Positions 15,981 to 25,411 are shown, counted from the stretch's first letter. The stretch: DNA of 53,763 nt from an uncultured Clostridia bacterium (GCA_947630425.1 CANRHN010000006.1:1-53763), one strand, 5' to 3'. Made by a program: numbers and translations. Notes: a model not told the origin generated them from the letters alone.

Positions 15981-17837
15981 TTACTCTCCCTGTTTTTTTT
16001 GTTTTGTTGCGGGCTTGTAGTAGTACAGAACGCTGCCCGCGGGCATTGTAAACTCGGCATAGCCTTCCGGTGTGGTGTGGATTTCCTCCACAACGTCCAC
16101 GCCTCTGCCGCCGTACTTGGACGCGTCGCTGTCGAGGATCAGCTTGTAGTCTCCCGCGTCCATGTAAAAACCGTACTTGCGGTAATCGTAGATGCTGAAA
16201 TTGATTATCACCAACACCACGTCGCCCTTTTTGTCTACGCGTTCGAAGGCAAGCACCGAATTGCCGCTGTCGTCCGCCAATCTCCACCTGAAGCCCGTCC
16301 AATCGGAATCGTTTTGGTAGAGAGGCTTGTACTTTTTGTAAATGTTGTTCAATTCCTGAACAAACAGCTTGTGACTGTCATGCTTGGGGTAGGTCAAGAG
16401 CATCCAATCCAGCTCGCGATCCTCGCTCCACTCGTTCCACTGCGCAAGCTCCACTCCCATAAAGTTGAGCTTTTTTCCGGGATGAGCGTACTGAAAACCC
16501 AACAGGGCTTTGAGCTGCGCAAACTTGGCGTCGTAGTCGCCGAACATTTTGTTTATGAGACTGCCCTTTAGGTGTACCACCTCGTCGTGCGACAAGGGCA
16601 AAATAAAGTTTTCGCTGTAGGCATAGCACATGGAGAACGTAAGCTGATTGTGATGCTCGGCGCGCCAGAGCGTGTCCGTTTTCATATAGCTCAGTACGTC
16701 GTTCATCCAGCCCATATTCCATTTGTAATTGAAGCCCAATCCGCCGACGTAAGTGGGATGAGTGACCTTGGGGAAAGCCGTGGACTCTTCCGCCACAAAC
16801 AGCGCGTACGGACAAGCCTCAAAAACCTTGCAGCTGAGCTTTCTCAAAAAGTCGATTGCCTCGAGGTTCTCCTTGCCGCCCCATTTGTTGGGACGCCACT
16901 CTCCGTCGCGACGGTCGTAGTCGAGGTAAAGCATGCTTGCCACCGCGTCCACACGCAAACCGTCCACGTGGAACTCTTTGAACCAGTAGAGGGCGTTGGA
17001 AACAAGGAAGCTCTGCACCTCGTAGCGCGAGTAGTCGAAAATGCGCGTGCCCCAGCTTTTGTGTTCCTTTTTGAATTCGTCTGCGCTCTCGTAACAGCAA
17101 GTGCCGTCAAATTCTATAAGCCCGTGCGCGTCCTTGCAGAAATGCGCGGGGACCCAATCCAAAATGACGCCTATGCCCGCCTTGTGGAATTTGTTTATAA
17201 GATATTTCAAATCGTCGGGCGTGCCGTAACGACTTGTAGGCGAGTAAAATCCCGTCACCTGATAGCCCCAGCTGCCGTCAAACGGATGCTCCGCCAAGGG
17301 CATAAACTCCACGTGCGTGTAACCCATTTTTTTGACGTAGGGCACAAGATACTTGGCAAGATCGCGGTAGCTGTACATACGTCCGTCATAGTGACGACGC
17401 CAACTGCCCGCATGCACCTCGTAGATGTTGACGGGGGACTTGTAAATGTCCTTTTTCTTTTGCTTTTGAATCCACTGCTCGTCCGACCACTCAAATGGTT
17501 GCTCGGGGTCGTAAATTATGCTGGCGGTTTTGGGACGTACCTCGCTGTAGCGCGCGTAGGGGTCGGCTTTGTAAAGTATGCTGCCCCACTGCGTTGTGAT
17601 AGCGAATTTGTAGCAGTCTCCGGGGCGAGCCTCAATGGTGATTTGCCATATACCGTCCTCAAGCTGCAGCTTGTCGTGGGCAAACAACCAATTGTTGAAG
17701 TCTCCCACCACGCACACGTCCTTGGCGTTGGGCGCCCACACCGCAAAATGATACAGTCCGTCGCTCACCTTGTGACAACCGAGCAACTCGTAAGCGTCGG
17801 TGCTTTCTCCGTTGTAGAAGTTTGTAAATCTGTTCAT
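15981..17837 (-). CDS. glgB: 1,4-alpha-glucan branching enzyme
   Basis: This is a GH13 branching enzyme that makes alpha-1,6 branches in glycogen. The 618 residues begin with a CBM48 domain (YHFAVWAPNAKDVCVVGDFNNW), followed by the barrel. Seen are DWVPAHFCKD (region I), the nucleophile in GLRVDAVASMLYLDY (near residue 297), the acid/base in VAEEST (near 348), and LPLSHDEVVH. A C-terminal beta domain closes the protein. The ATG at 17835-17837 has GGAGG inside the malQ 3' end, two bases after the malQ stop. It is the only biosynthetic-type gene of this operon; no glgA, glgC or glgD is present in the window. Confidence 0.96.
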   Translation of the reverse strand: MNRFTNFYNGESTDAYELLGCHKVSDGLYHFAVWAPNAKDVCVVGDFNNWLFAHDKLQLEDGIWQITIEARPGDCYKFAITTQWGSILYKADPYARYSEVRPKTASIIYDPEQPFEWSDEQWIQKQKKKDIYKSPVNIYEVHAGSWRRHYDGRMYSYRDLAKYLVPYVKKMGYTHVEFMPLAEHPFDGSWGYQVTGFYSPTSRYGTPDDLKYLINKFHKAGIGVILDWVPAHFCKDAHGLIEFDGTCCYESADEFKKEHKSWGTRIFDYSRYEVQSFLVSNALYWFKEFHVDGLRVDAVASMLYLDYDRRDGEWRPNKWGGKENLEAIDFLRKLSCKVFEACPYALFVAEESTAFPKVTHPTYVGGLGFNYKWNMGWMNDVLSYMKTDTLWRAEHHNQLTFSMCYAYSENFILPLSHDEVVHLKGSLINKMFGDYDAKFAQLKALLGFQYAHPGKKLNFMGVELAQWNEWSEDRELDWMLLTYPKHDSHKLFVQELNNIYKKYKPLYQNDSDWTGFRWRLADDSGNSVLAFERVDKKGDVVLVIINFSIYDYRKYGFYMDAGDYKLILDSDASKYGGRGVDVVEEIHTTPEGYAEFTMPAGSVLYYYKPATKQKKQGE

Positions 17838-17839
17838 TG

Positions 17840-19315
17840 TCAGTCCTCCGTTCTATGCGTTTTGACTGTAAGTTCTTTTAACCAACGGGCGTTGCTTTGA
17901 GAAAAATCGCCGCGTTGCGCCATATACTTCCAACACCCGAGCGTGCCCGGAATGTTCATGCGCATAGATGTGTCGTTTTCCGCAATGTCCTGCATGCTGT
18001 AGATGACCAATTCCGCTCTGCTTTCGGCAAGAAGCGTTAACAACTTGTGCGCAATATGCTCGCCGTCGGGCAGCCCCGTAACGTTGAGTACGGTCTGCTG
18101 TTGCCATGGCGCAAGACTTTGCCACCACCCGAGAGTGGTATCGTTGTCGTGCGTGCCGAGGTACGCAACGCAGTGTTTGTTGAAATTGGCGGGCAAAAAC
18201 GGATTGTTGGGATTGCCGTCGCAGCCGAATTGCACGATCTTCATGCCGGCAAGTCCGCACCTGTCCCTGAGCTCCAACACGCTGTTGGGAATGTCCCCCA
18301 AATCTTCGGCAATTATGGTAAGCTCGGGAAAGCTGTCCTGTATGTGCTTGAGGAACTCGTAGCCCACGCCCTTTCTCCAACGTCCTCTGCGCGCCGTTTG
18401 TTCGCCGTACTTGATTGCATAGTAGCTGTCAAAGGCGCGGAAGTGGTCTATACGCAACACGTCCATAAGCTCGGCGCACTTGCCCACGCGTTTCGTCCAC
18501 CAATCGAAGCGTTCCTTCTTCATGGCGTCCCAATCGTAGAGGGGGTTGCCCCACAACTGCCCGTCCTCGCTGAAGTAGTCGGGCGGAACTCCCGCCACCC
18601 AACTCGGACGTCTGTCCTCCGTCAGCTCGAACAGCTCGGGGTGCGCCCACACGTCGGCGGAGTCGTACGCAACGTAAATGGGAATGTCCCCTATCAGCTT
18701 GACGCCCGCCTTGTGCAGTTTGCCGCGAAAGGTCTTCCATTGCTTGTCGAAAATGTACTGACAAAAGACAACGTAATCAATTTCGTCCGACAGCTCGGAC
18801 GCATAACGCTCGAGCGTTTCGGCGTTGCGCATACGAACGTCCTCGTCCTCCCACTCCAGCCACGATTTGCCGCCGAAATGTTTTTTGAGGGCACAAAACA
18901 ACGCGTAGTCTTTGAGCCAAAAATCATTATGCTCGCAAAACTCCGCGTAATCTTTGGGAGGATTGTTTTTAAGAAAGTTTTTGAAAGCCTCGCGCAGCAG
19001 CTTTTCTTTGTGAAAAATGGCGTAGCCGTAGTCGTTTCCGCGAGCATGCCTTGTGCATTCCGACAAAGTTTCCTCGCTCACCAAACCGTCGCGACAAAGC
19101 TCCTCGGCGTCGATCACAAGCGTGTTGCCTGCAAAAGCCGACGGAGACGCGTAGGGAGAATTTACAAAATCGGTGGGAGTGATGGGAAGTATCTGCCAAT
19201 AACGCTGCTTGGCTTCGCGCAAAAATTTAATAAACCTGTCCGCCTCGGCAAGAGTGCCGACGCCGCTTGTACTCGGCAAGGACGTGATGTGTAACAAAAT
19301 TCCGCTTGATCTCAT
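17840..19315 (-). CDS. malQ: 4-alpha-glucanotransferase (amylomaltase)
   Basis: This is a GH77 disproportionating enzyme that transfers maltosyl or longer units between alpha-glucans, keeping short dextrins usable by the phosphorylase. The 491 residues show the GH77 features MRSSGILLHITSLPS at the N-terminus, SPYASPSAFAGN, the nucleophile in LRIDHFRAFDSYY (near 288) and the acid/base in IIAEDLG (near 337). GTHDNDT comes late. The start at 19313-19315 follows GAGGAAAGCT. It is the first gene of the malQ-glgB-glgP-GH13 operon, in which all four genes are spaced by between one base of overlap and four bases of gap. Confidence 0.96.
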   Translation of the reverse strand: MRSSGILLHITSLPSTSGVGTLAEADRFIKFLREAKQRYWQILPITPTDFVNSPYASPSAFAGNTLVIDAEELCRDGLVSEETLSECTRHARGNDYGYAIFHKEKLLREAFKNFLKNNPPKDYAEFCEHNDFWLKDYALFCALKKHFGGKSWLEWEDEDVRMRNAETLERYASELSDEIDYVVFCQYIFDKQWKTFRGKLHKAGVKLIGDIPIYVAYDSADVWAHPELFELTEDRRPSWVAGVPPDYFSEDGQLWGNPLYDWDAMKKERFDWWTKRVGKCAELMDVLRIDHFRAFDSYYAIKYGEQTARRGRWRKGVGYEFLKHIQDSFPELTIIAEDLGDIPNSVLELRDRCGLAGMKIVQFGCDGNPNNPFLPANFNKHCVAYLGTHDNDTTLGWWQSLAPWQQQTVLNVTGLPDGEHIAHKLLTLLAESRAELVIYSMQDIAENDTSMRMNIPGTLGCWKYMAQRGDFSQSNARWLKELTVKTHRTED

Positions 19316-19384
19316 AGCTTTCCTCAATATAAAAAATAAACATGGTTCAGCCGAACGCAACAAGTTCGATTTGCACCAATGTAT

Positions 19385-19413
19385 ATTCTATCATTTCTTT
19401 TGGTTAAAAGCAA
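19385..19413 (-). promoter_or_regulatory. Sigma-A promoter of the glycogen operon
   Basis: On the minus strand, TTGCTT (19408-19413), a 17-base spacer and TAGAAT (19385-19390). It gives a leader of about 60 bases before malQ. No obvious operator is seen. Confidence 0.65.
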
Positions 19414-19493
19414 TTATTTGAAATCAATTGACGGGAAAAAAGTAAACAAATGCGAAGTTTACGGCGGCAACGACGTTTGCGGGCAAAAAAAGG

Positions 19494-19522
19494 TTGACAA
19501 GTTTGCAAGGCGAGAATATAAT
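19494..19522 (+). promoter_or_regulatory. Consensus promoter of the EamA transporter unit
   Basis: TTGACA (19494-19499), exactly 17 bases, then TATAAT (19517-19522) match consensus at all twelve positions. Transcription would start near 19529, leaving a leader of about 100 bases that holds the structured element and terminator described next. Confidence 0.9.
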
Positions 19523-19539
19523 AGTAAAAAAACGAATAA

Positions 19540-19588
19540 CCGATGGAAATGTGGGAGAAATCCCGTGTCCATTCGCCTCGGCAATGCA
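19540..19588 (+). ncRNA. Candidate cis-regulatory leader, class unknown
   Basis: The leader between the promoter and the EamA gene folds compactly. CCGA (19540-19543) pairs with TCGG (19578-19581), TGGA (19544-19547) with TCCA (19568-19571), and GGGA (19553-19556) with TCCC (19561-19564) closed by a GAAA loop. An alternative hairpin, CATT-C-GCC-TC-GGC-AATG (19570-19586), would break the outer pairs. A strong terminator follows directly. Competing structures plus a terminator ahead of a transporter are what a riboswitch or attenuator looks like. I cannot match it to a named class; part of it loosely recalls the core of cobalamin-type leaders. Confidence 0.5.
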
Positions 19589-19625
19589 ACGACAGACTAA
19601 TATTTTAGTTTGTCGTTTTATTTTT
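19589..19625 (+). terminator. Leader terminator ahead of the EamA gene
   Basis: A 12-bp stem (19589-19600 with 19605-19616, one G-U) has a four-base loop and is followed by TTTATTTTT. It ends only a few bases before the start codon at 19630, so the gene is expressed only if this hairpin is avoided or read through. Confidence 0.85.
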
Positions 19626-19629
19626 AGGT

Positions 19630-20595
19630 ATGAACACAAGCAAAAAACAACATCTGATAGGGCTTATAATGTTATGCGCCGTTGCGGTGTTTTGGGGAGC
19701 GGGCTTTGTGCTTAACGCGCAGCTGCTTAACCTTAGCTTTGCCGACGCGCCGCAATTGCTTAACGCTTTGCGTTTTGCGGTGTCGGCGCTGTGTTTGCTT
19801 GCCGTTTTCAACAAGAGGTTGCGCTTCAACAAAAAATTGCTTCTTTACGGGTTTGTTGGGGGAACGCTGCTTTTTGTGGGATTTTCCACACAGTTGATAG
19901 GCATCAAGTACACCACCCCCTCTCACAGCGGATTTTTTACGGCGTTTTACGTGGTGTTAGTTCCCTTCATTGCTTGGATCGTCTACCGCAAACATCCTCA
20001 TTGGTCGGTTTGGCTGTCCGCGGCAATTGCGGTTGCTGGCTTTGTGGTGCTGAATTTCAGCAAAAAAGAAAGCGGCGCGTCCTTGAAAGGGGACTTGATC
20101 ACGCTTGTGGGCGCGTTTTGCTTTGCGTTGCAAATCGTCTGGGCGGACTACCTGCTGAAGAAAAACAAAACCGACCACATTCAACTGACCTTTTGGCAGG
20201 TGACTTTTGCAGCAGTGCTGTTTGTGCTGTACACGTTGATATTTGAAAGCAAAAACTATTCCGCAATGCGCTTTGACGCAGGCAAGGAGCTTTGGCGTTT
20301 GGCAATTGTGATACTTTGCGGAACGGCATTTGCCTACTACGCGCAAACGTTTGCGCAAACGCACCTTACGCCCTCCGAAACCTCTTTGATAATGGCGTGC
20401 GAATCGCCCATAGGCGCGTTTTTGTCCATTGTGGCGGCTATGGAGTCGTTTGCGTGGCAGACCATTGTGGGCGGCGTGATGGTGATTGCCGCCGTTGTGC
20501 TTGTGGAAACAGTGCCCCGCCTGCATAGGAAAAAACCGAAAGCCGACGTCGACCAAAACGCAAAGGAAGAAAACCGTGATCAACAAAACGATTGA
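19630..20595 (+). CDS. EamA/DMT family transporter
   Basis: This is a 321-residue membrane protein with about ten helices in two EamA repeats, from the drug/metabolite transporter superfamily. Members export or import small metabolites such as amino acids, vitamins or nucleosides. Signatures include FWGAGFVLN in helix 1, GIKYTTPSHSGFFTAFYVVLVPF in the first repeat, and TPSETSLIMACESPIGAF in the second. The start ATG at 19630 has only AGG one base upstream; the true ribosome binding site may be occluded in the terminator. A structured leader precedes it, so the ligand of that RNA is probably the transported compound or a relative. Confidence 0.88.
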   Translation: MNTSKKQHLIGLIMLCAVAVFWGAGFVLNAQLLNLSFADAPQLLNALRFAVSALCLLAVFNKRLRFNKKLLLYGFVGGTLLFVGFSTQLIGIKYTTPSHSGFFTAFYVVLVPFIAWIVYRKHPHWSVWLSAAIAVAGFVVLNFSKKESGASLKGDLITLVGAFCFALQIVWADYLLKKNKTDHIQLTFWQVTFAAVLFVLYTLIFESKNYSAMRFDAGKELWRLAIVILCGTAFAYYAQTFAQTHLTPSETSLIMACESPIGAFLSIVAAMESFAWQTIVGGVMVIAAVVLVETVPRLHRKKPKADVDQNAKEENRDQQND

Positions 20596-21664
20596 CACCA
20601 AGCCGACCGAATCCGCGCGCAACTCCAACTTCGAAGCGTTGCGTATCGTGTCGATGCTGCTCATTGTTGCCCACCACTTTGCGGTTCACAGCAACTTTGA
20701 CCTAAACGCGCCCCTTGGCTTTAACACTGCTTTGCTGCAACTGCTGATACTCGGGGGAAAAGTGGGCGTCAACTGCTTTGTGTTGACAAGCGGCTATTTT
20801 TTGGTTACGGATCGCAAATTGTCGCTATGCAAGATAGCAAAACTGTGGTTCAAGGCGTTGTTGTACTCGGTGGTAATTTTCGCCCTGTTTTGTCTGACGG
20901 GACAATGCGATTTCAGTTTAGACAAACTTGTTGACGCGTTTACACCGCTGCTTACCAATCAATGGTGGTTCTTGACCGCTTACGCGTTGCTCTTTTTGTT
21001 GCACCCCTTTGTAAACGCGGCGTTGCGCAATTTGAGCAAACGTTCCTACCTTGCGTTACTTTGCGTGTTCTTCGCTCTGTTTTGTTTGCTGCCGACCGTA
21101 ATGAACTATACCGACAACTCCACGCCCGTCAATTTGCTGTGGTTTTTGATCCTTTACGCGGTGGGAGGCTATGTCAAACTGCACGGTTTGCCAACAAAAT
21201 TGAAATGTCTCCATTGGTCGCTGCTTGCTATCGGCGCATATGCTCTGACTTACGTCATCAGCATTGTGACGGTCGCGCTGGGCTACGGGGTGTTTTACCT
21301 GCAGATGTACGATATTCGTATGTTTGCCGTTTCGGCGTTGATGTTTGCAGCCGTCGCGACGGCAGCGCCGCGCAGCAGCAGAGCCGTCAACCTGATTGCT
21401 TCCGCAACATTCGGCGTGTATCTTTTGCACGACAACATGCAGTACGTTCGCTATTGGCTGTGGCAAACGTTGCTTGCGGGACGAAACTTTCAGTACTCCT
21501 CTTGGTTGATCGTCTATGCGCTCGGCTCCGTTGCGGGCGTATACGCCCTTTGCACAATCATAGATTTACTATACGAATTAAGCGTCGGAACGCTGCTGAA
21601 AAAGGCGGAAAACACAACCTGGGGTAGGAAAATAAACAATATTTTTACAATCAACATCGGCTGA
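20576..21664 (+). CDS. Membrane acyltransferase family 3 protein
   Basis: This is a 362-residue polytopic protein with the Acyl_transf_3 pattern. It opens with FEALRIVSMLLIVAHHF, with the conserved arginine and histidine pair of the family, and has roughly ten transmembrane helices. Such enzymes O-acetylate or acylate surface sugars and peptidoglycan. A GTG start at 20576 with AAGGAAG upstream is favoured; it lies inside the last 20 bases of the EamA gene, in another frame, so the pair is coupled. The C-terminal KKAENTTWGRKINN tail is cytosolic. Whether the transporter supplies a substrate for this enzyme is only an inference from their coupling. Confidence 0.85.
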   Translation: MINKTIDTKPTESARNSNFEALRIVSMLLIVAHHFAVHSNFDLNAPLGFNTALLQLLILGGKVGVNCFVLTSGYFLVTDRKLSLCKIAKLWFKALLYSVVIFALFCLTGQCDFSLDKLVDAFTPLLTNQWWFLTAYALLFLLHPFVNAALRNLSKRSYLALLCVFFALFCLLPTVMNYTDNSTPVNLLWFLILYAVGGYVKLHGLPTKLKCLHWSLLAIGAYALTYVISIVTVALGYGVFYLQMYDIRMFAVSALMFAAVATAAPRSSRAVNLIASATFGVYLLHDNMQYVRYWLWQTLLAGRNFQYSSWLIVYALGSVAGVYALCTIIDLLYELSVGTLLKKAENTTWGRKINNIFTINIG

Positions 21665-21748
21665 AAACCCGACCAAACGCGTTTCGTGTTGTACTGTGAG
21701 TATAATTTGTTCTGTTGTACGGTAAAAAATCGGCATATATCAAAAAAA

Positions 21749-21773
21749 CGGTCTGCGCACCAAACGCAAACCG
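21749..21773. terminator. Bidirectional terminator
   Basis: CGGTCTGCG (21749-21757) and CGCAAACCG (21765-21773) form a 9-bp stem with one mismatch, flanked by seven A on the left and a T run on the right. It lies between the acyltransferase gene and the convergent small membrane protein gene. Confidence 0.8.
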
Positions 21774-21789
21774 AATTTTTTTGTTTTTA

Positions 21790-22119
21790 TCAAAACATAT
21801 TCAGCACATTGAAGCCTAAAATTCCCAACAACGCAAGTATGGAGAAAATCCAGAACAGCGCTTTGAAAACCTTTTTCTTGCCCTTGGAGTGCTGATAGGC
21901 GGCGAGGAAAACGCTCACAAACAGCGCAATGTTTGCAATAAGGTTCATCACGCTCACCAATCTGCCCAAAACGCCCGAGCCATTGATAACTCCCCATTTC
22001 ATGAGGCATTGGAACACAAAAGTCACAATTCCCGCAATGCCGGAAATGATGATACCCCAAAACGCCGTTGCCTTTACAATGCCGTAGTTAGTTGAAGATC
22101 CCGATGATTTTTTTGCCAT
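21790..22119 (-). CDS. Small membrane protein of unknown function
   Basis: This is a 109-residue protein with three predicted transmembrane helices (about 20-40, 56-74 and 87-105) and a Ser/Lys-rich N-terminus (MAKKSSGSS). A basic loop (SKGKKK) lies before the last helix. I do not recognise the family. The ATG at 22117-22119 has GGAGA at good distance, and there is a dedicated promoter and terminator, so it appears to be a real single-gene unit. Confidence 0.65.
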   Translation of the reverse strand: MAKKSSGSSTNYGIVKATAFWGIIISGIAGIVTFVFQCLMKWGVINGSGVLGRLVSVMNLIANIALFVSVFLAAYQHSKGKKKVFKALFWIFSILALLGILGFNVLNMF

Positions 22120-22151
22120 AAAAGTCCATCTCCTTTTTTTGATGCGCCCCT

Positions 22152-22180
22152 ATTATACCACCGCCGCCACCCCAACGCAA
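22152..22180 (-). promoter_or_regulatory. Promoter of the small membrane protein gene
   Basis: On the minus strand, TTGCGT (22175-22180), a 17-base G-rich spacer and TATAAT (22152-22157). It gives a leader of about 25 bases. Confidence 0.7.
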
Positions 22181-22296
22181 GCACTTTTTCCTTTTGTTGT
22201 AGGTTGAAGACTGCGCAAAATGTTGCCTTTATTCTCATTTATAAAAATAAAATTACCAAAACTACCATGGCGACGAAAGTTATGTCGTCAAATGTT

Positions 22297-22890
22297 TCAA
22301 GAAAGTATCTGTTGCAGTTTGTCAAGCACTGCGTCTATGCCCGTCTTGTCGGACGAGCTGACGGGTAGCACGTTGCCCTCGCCCAATTTGAAAAAGGACG
22401 CTATTGCCCTGCAACGGTTCTTGACCTGACTTTTGGGCAATTTGTCCGCTTTGGTGGCAATCACCGTAAAGGGCACGTTGTTTGCAAAAAGGTAGTTGTA
22501 CATCGTTGCGTCGTCCTTGGTGGGGTCGTGTCTTATATCCACCAAAAACAGCACCTGCGCCAACTGAGTTTCGTTGGCAAGGTATTTTTCCAACAAATCC
22601 GCCCATTTGAGTTTTTCGGCGTCGGACACCTTGGCAAAGCCGTAGCCGGGCAAATCGGCAAGCAAAAACTCTTTTTCGTTGTCACAATTCACCAAAAAGT
22701 AGTTGATGAGCCGAGTGCGCCCCGGAAGTTTCGAGGTGCGGGCAAGCTTGCCGTCCCCCACAAGGTAGTTGATAAAGCTGCTTTTTCCCACGTTGGATTT
22801 GCCTGCCACCGCCACTTGCGGCAATTCGGAAACAACACATTGTCCGTAGCTTGCCGCTCCCTTTACGTAGGACGCGTTTTTGATCTTCAT
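22297..22890 (-). CDS. ysxC: Ribosome biogenesis GTPase YsxC/EngB
   Basis: This is a 197-residue TRAFAC-class GTPase needed for 50S subunit assembly. All G motifs are present: GKSNVGKSS (G1), the PGRT switch region, DLPGYG (G3), TKAD (G4) and SSSDKTG (G5). Length matches the family. The ATG at 22888-22890 has AGGTGA upstream, overlapping the lon stop region (gap of four bases). The lon-ysxC order is the usual one in Firmicutes, which makes the assignment very firm. Confidence 0.95.
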   Translation of the reverse strand: MKIKNASYVKGAASYGQCVVSELPQVAVAGKSNVGKSSFINYLVGDGKLARTSKLPGRTRLINYFLVNCDNEKEFLLADLPGYGFAKVSDAEKLKWADLLEKYLANETQLAQVLFLVDIRHDPTKDDATMYNYLFANNVPFTVIATKADKLPKSQVKNRCRAIASFFKLGEGNVLPVSSSDKTGIDAVLDKLQQILS

Positions 22891-22894
22891 TTTG

Positions 22895-25204
22895 TCACCT
22901 GACCAGCGCGTTGTCGTACACCGTCTTGATGTCGTCTGCCAACACAAACTCCATGCTGTTCTTTACTTCCGGCGGAATTTCGTCCAAATCCTTTGCGTTG
23001 CCCTTGGGTATAATCACTTTTTTGACGCCCAAACGGTAGGCGGCAAGCGCCTTTTCTCTTAGACCGCCTATGGGCAGCACCTTGCCGCGCAACGTTATTT
23101 CGCCCGTCATTGCCACTTTGCCGCTGACGGGTATACCGGAAAACGCCGACATCACAACGGTTGCCATTGTTACGCCCGCGCTGGGTCCGTCCTTGGGTAT
23201 AGCTCCCTCGGGAACGTGAATGTGAATGTCGGTATGCTCGAATTTGTCCTTGTCGATGCCGTACTCGTCCGCAAGACTTTTGACAAGAGAAATTGCCGTG
23301 CGGGCAGACTCCTTCATAACGTCGCCGAGGTTGCCCGTCAACAGCACGTCGCCCTTGCCCTGAAAAAGGGTGGCGTCCACATTGAGCGTAACTCCGCCCA
23401 CGCGCGTCCAAGCAAGTCCGCGAGCCGTGCCCACGGTGTCGTCCACAAGTCCCATTTCGTCCTTGTGACGTTCCACTCCGAGAAATTCGTGCAGATTGTC
23501 CGCCGTTACAGTCACTTTGGCTTCTGGGTTTTCCACCAATTTCAAAGCGACCTTGCGGCAAATGGCGGCAATTTCGCGCTCCAAGCTTCTGACGCCCGAT
23601 TCGCTCGTGTAACGTTCGATAATTTTGGCATAAGTGTCGTCGGAAATGTCGATTGCCCCATCGGGAATGCCGTGCAGCTCCATGTTCTTTTTGAGAAGGT
23701 AACGTTTGGCAATGGCAATTTTTTCCAACTCGGTGTAACCGCTCAATTCTATAATTTCCATTCTGTCCAAAAGCGGCTCGGGAATGTCGTCCGTTGCGTT
23801 GGCTGTGCAAACAAACAGCACTTTGGAAAGGTCGTAAGGTACTTCCAGATAGTGATCGGTAAAGCTGAAATTCTGCTCGGGGTCCAACACCTCCAGCATT
23901 GCGCTTGCGGGATCGCCGCGGTTGTCCTTGCCCATTTTGTCAATTTCGTCCAACAGCAGCACGGGGTTTACGCAACCCGCTTGCTTCATCATATAAATTA
24001 TCTTGCCGGGGATTGCGCCGACGTAGGTTCTGCGATGTCCGCGAATTTCCGCTTCGTCGCGCACGCCGCCCAAACTTACGCGAAGATATTTACGTCCGAG
24101 CGCGCGGGCAATACTTTTGACAATGGAAGTTTTGCCCACACCGGGAGGACCGACAAAGCAAAGTATCGGACCGTTCAGCTTGCCCGTAAGTTGCATCACG
24201 GCAAGGTATTCCACTATTCTGTCCTTGATTTTGGTTAGTCCGTAGTGGTCCTCGTCCAGAATTTCACGCGCAAGTTTCAGGTCTTTGTTGTCCTCCGTTT
24301 CCTTGCTCCAAGGCACGTCCACCAACCAATCGAGATAGTTGCGTATCACTGCCGCGTCGGGCGATGTCGAGGACATTTTGGAAAGACGATTGAGTTCCTT
24401 TGTGGCTTTTTCCGCCACTTCCTCCGGCATGCCGCTTGCCTTTATCTTGTTCAGATAGTCCTGCTTTTCGTTGGCGTCGTCTCCCAGCTCGGCGGAAATT
24501 GCCTTCATTTGCTCGCGAAGATAGTATTCCTTTTGACCGTCGGCAACCTGCTTTTTGACGCGGTTTGCAATGCGTTTTTCCGCATTGGCGTAGTCCAACT
24601 CGCCAACGATATAGGCGCAAATGCGCTCCATACGCGTTTCAATGTCCGTTTCTTCCAATATGCTTTGCCGCTCGGCAAGACGGGACACCACCTCGTTGGC
24701 TATCACGTTGGTAAAAGCAAGGTAATCTATGTCTCCGCCGACGTAAAAAGGTTTTACTTCCGGCTTGGAAACGGAATTGTTGATTTCCGCCAGCTTTTGC
24801 ACGTGCGCAAGGGTCTGTTCAAACAAAGCGCGCGTTTCGTTGTTGTGCTTGCAGGTAAATTCCAGCGAACGGACGTCGGCAAAAATGATGCCGTTGCCAA
24901 ACGTGCAATTGACAATTTGTACGGCGTCAAAGGTGCGCGCCGTCACCGTTGTAGACTCGACGGTTGCGCTCTCGACGGAAGCGATTTCCGCCATTACTCC
25001 CACGGAATAGAAATCCGCAGCGGAATTGAGCGTTGACTTGGAACTGTCTATCTGACTGACCATAAGGAATTTGCCGCCGTTTTCCAATGCGTACTTCAAG
25101 CTGTTGCGGGAGATTTCTCTTGCAACCTCTACTTTTGCGCGTATGTTGGGAAAGAAAAAATTTCCCCTCATTGCCAATACGGGAACATTGTTATATTCTG
25201 CCAC
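22895..25204 (-). CDS. lon: ATP-dependent protease Lon
   Basis: This is a 769-residue Lon protease, a homohexameric cytosolic AAA+ serine protease that degrades damaged and regulatory proteins. An N-terminal LAN domain is followed by a coiled region and a AAA+ module with Walker A GPPGVGKT (near residue 350) and Walker [10 protein letters not shown]. The C-terminal protease domain has the catalytic serine in DGPSAGVT (near 672) and the lysine in the following YRLGVKKV region. The start is GTG at 25202-25204, with GAGGT upstream. The promoter shows no CtsR/HrcA-like repeat that I can recognise. Confidence 0.96.
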   Translation of the reverse strand: MAEYNNVPVLAMRGNFFFPNIRAKVEVAREISRNSLKYALENGGKFLMVSQIDSSKSTLNSAADFYSVGVMAEIASVESATVESTTVTARTFDAVQIVNCTFGNGIIFADVRSLEFTCKHNNETRALFEQTLAHVQKLAEINNSVSKPEVKPFYVGGDIDYLAFTNVIANEVVSRLAERQSILEETDIETRMERICAYIVGELDYANAEKRIANRVKKQVADGQKEYYLREQMKAISAELGDDANEKQDYLNKIKASGMPEEVAEKATKELNRLSKMSSTSPDAAVIRNYLDWLVDVPWSKETEDNKDLKLAREILDEDHYGLTKIKDRIVEYLAVMQLTGKLNGPILCFVGPPGVGKTSIVKSIARALGRKYLRVSLGGVRDEAEIRGHRRTYVGAIPGKIIYMMKQAGCVNPVLLLDEIDKMGKDNRGDPASAMLEVLDPEQNFSFTDHYLEVPYDLSKVLFVCTANATDDIPEPLLDRMEIIELSGYTELEKIAIAKRYLLKKNMELHGIPDGAIDISDDTYAKIIERYTSESGVRSLEREIAAICRKVALKLVENPEAKVTVTADNLHEFLGVERHKDEMGLVDDTVGTARGLAWTRVGGVTLNVDATLFQGKGDVLLTGNLGDVMKESARTAISLVKSLADEYGIDKDKFEHTDIHIHVPEGAIPKDGPSAGVTMATVVMSAFSGIPVSGKVAMTGEITLRGKVLPIGGLREKALAAYRLGVKKVIIPKGNAKDLDEIPPEVKNSMEFVLADDIKTVYDNALVR

Positions 25205-25257
25205 TTTGAGTACCTCGCTTGGAGTTTTTCGATAGTGTGTGTAGTTTACTTTTTCTT

Positions 25258-25286
25258 ATTATAAAATAAAATTCGGGATTTTGCAA
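25258..25286 (-). promoter_or_regulatory. Sigma-A promoter of lon-ysxC
   Basis: On the minus strand, TTGCAA (25281-25286), a 17-base spacer and TATAAT (25258-25263). It lies directly downstream of the clpX terminator, so lon-ysxC is a separate transcription unit. Confidence 0.8.
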
Positions 25287-25288
25287 CA

Positions 25289-25322
25289 AAAAACTCCCCG
25301 CCGCAAAAGACAGGGAATTTTT
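25289..25322 (-). terminator. Terminator of the tig-clpP-clpX unit
   Basis: AAAAACTCCC (25289-25298) pairs with GGGAATTTTT (25313-25322) with one G-U. On the minus strand the stem ends in a T run, about 90 bases after the clpX stop. Confidence 0.7.
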
Positions 25323-25411
25323 TGGTTCTAAACAAAATGTTTTAATTAAAGTTCTGACTTTACTTTGCGCAGCAAAGCAAGCAATCAACCGCCTCGCGTT
25401 TGGTCGGAGCT

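Noticed and set aside
19540..19625. Cobalamin riboswitch
   Set aside because: Only a short core-like stretch (GTGGGAGAAATCCC) is similar; the B12 box, the kissing-loop helix and the usual length are missing.
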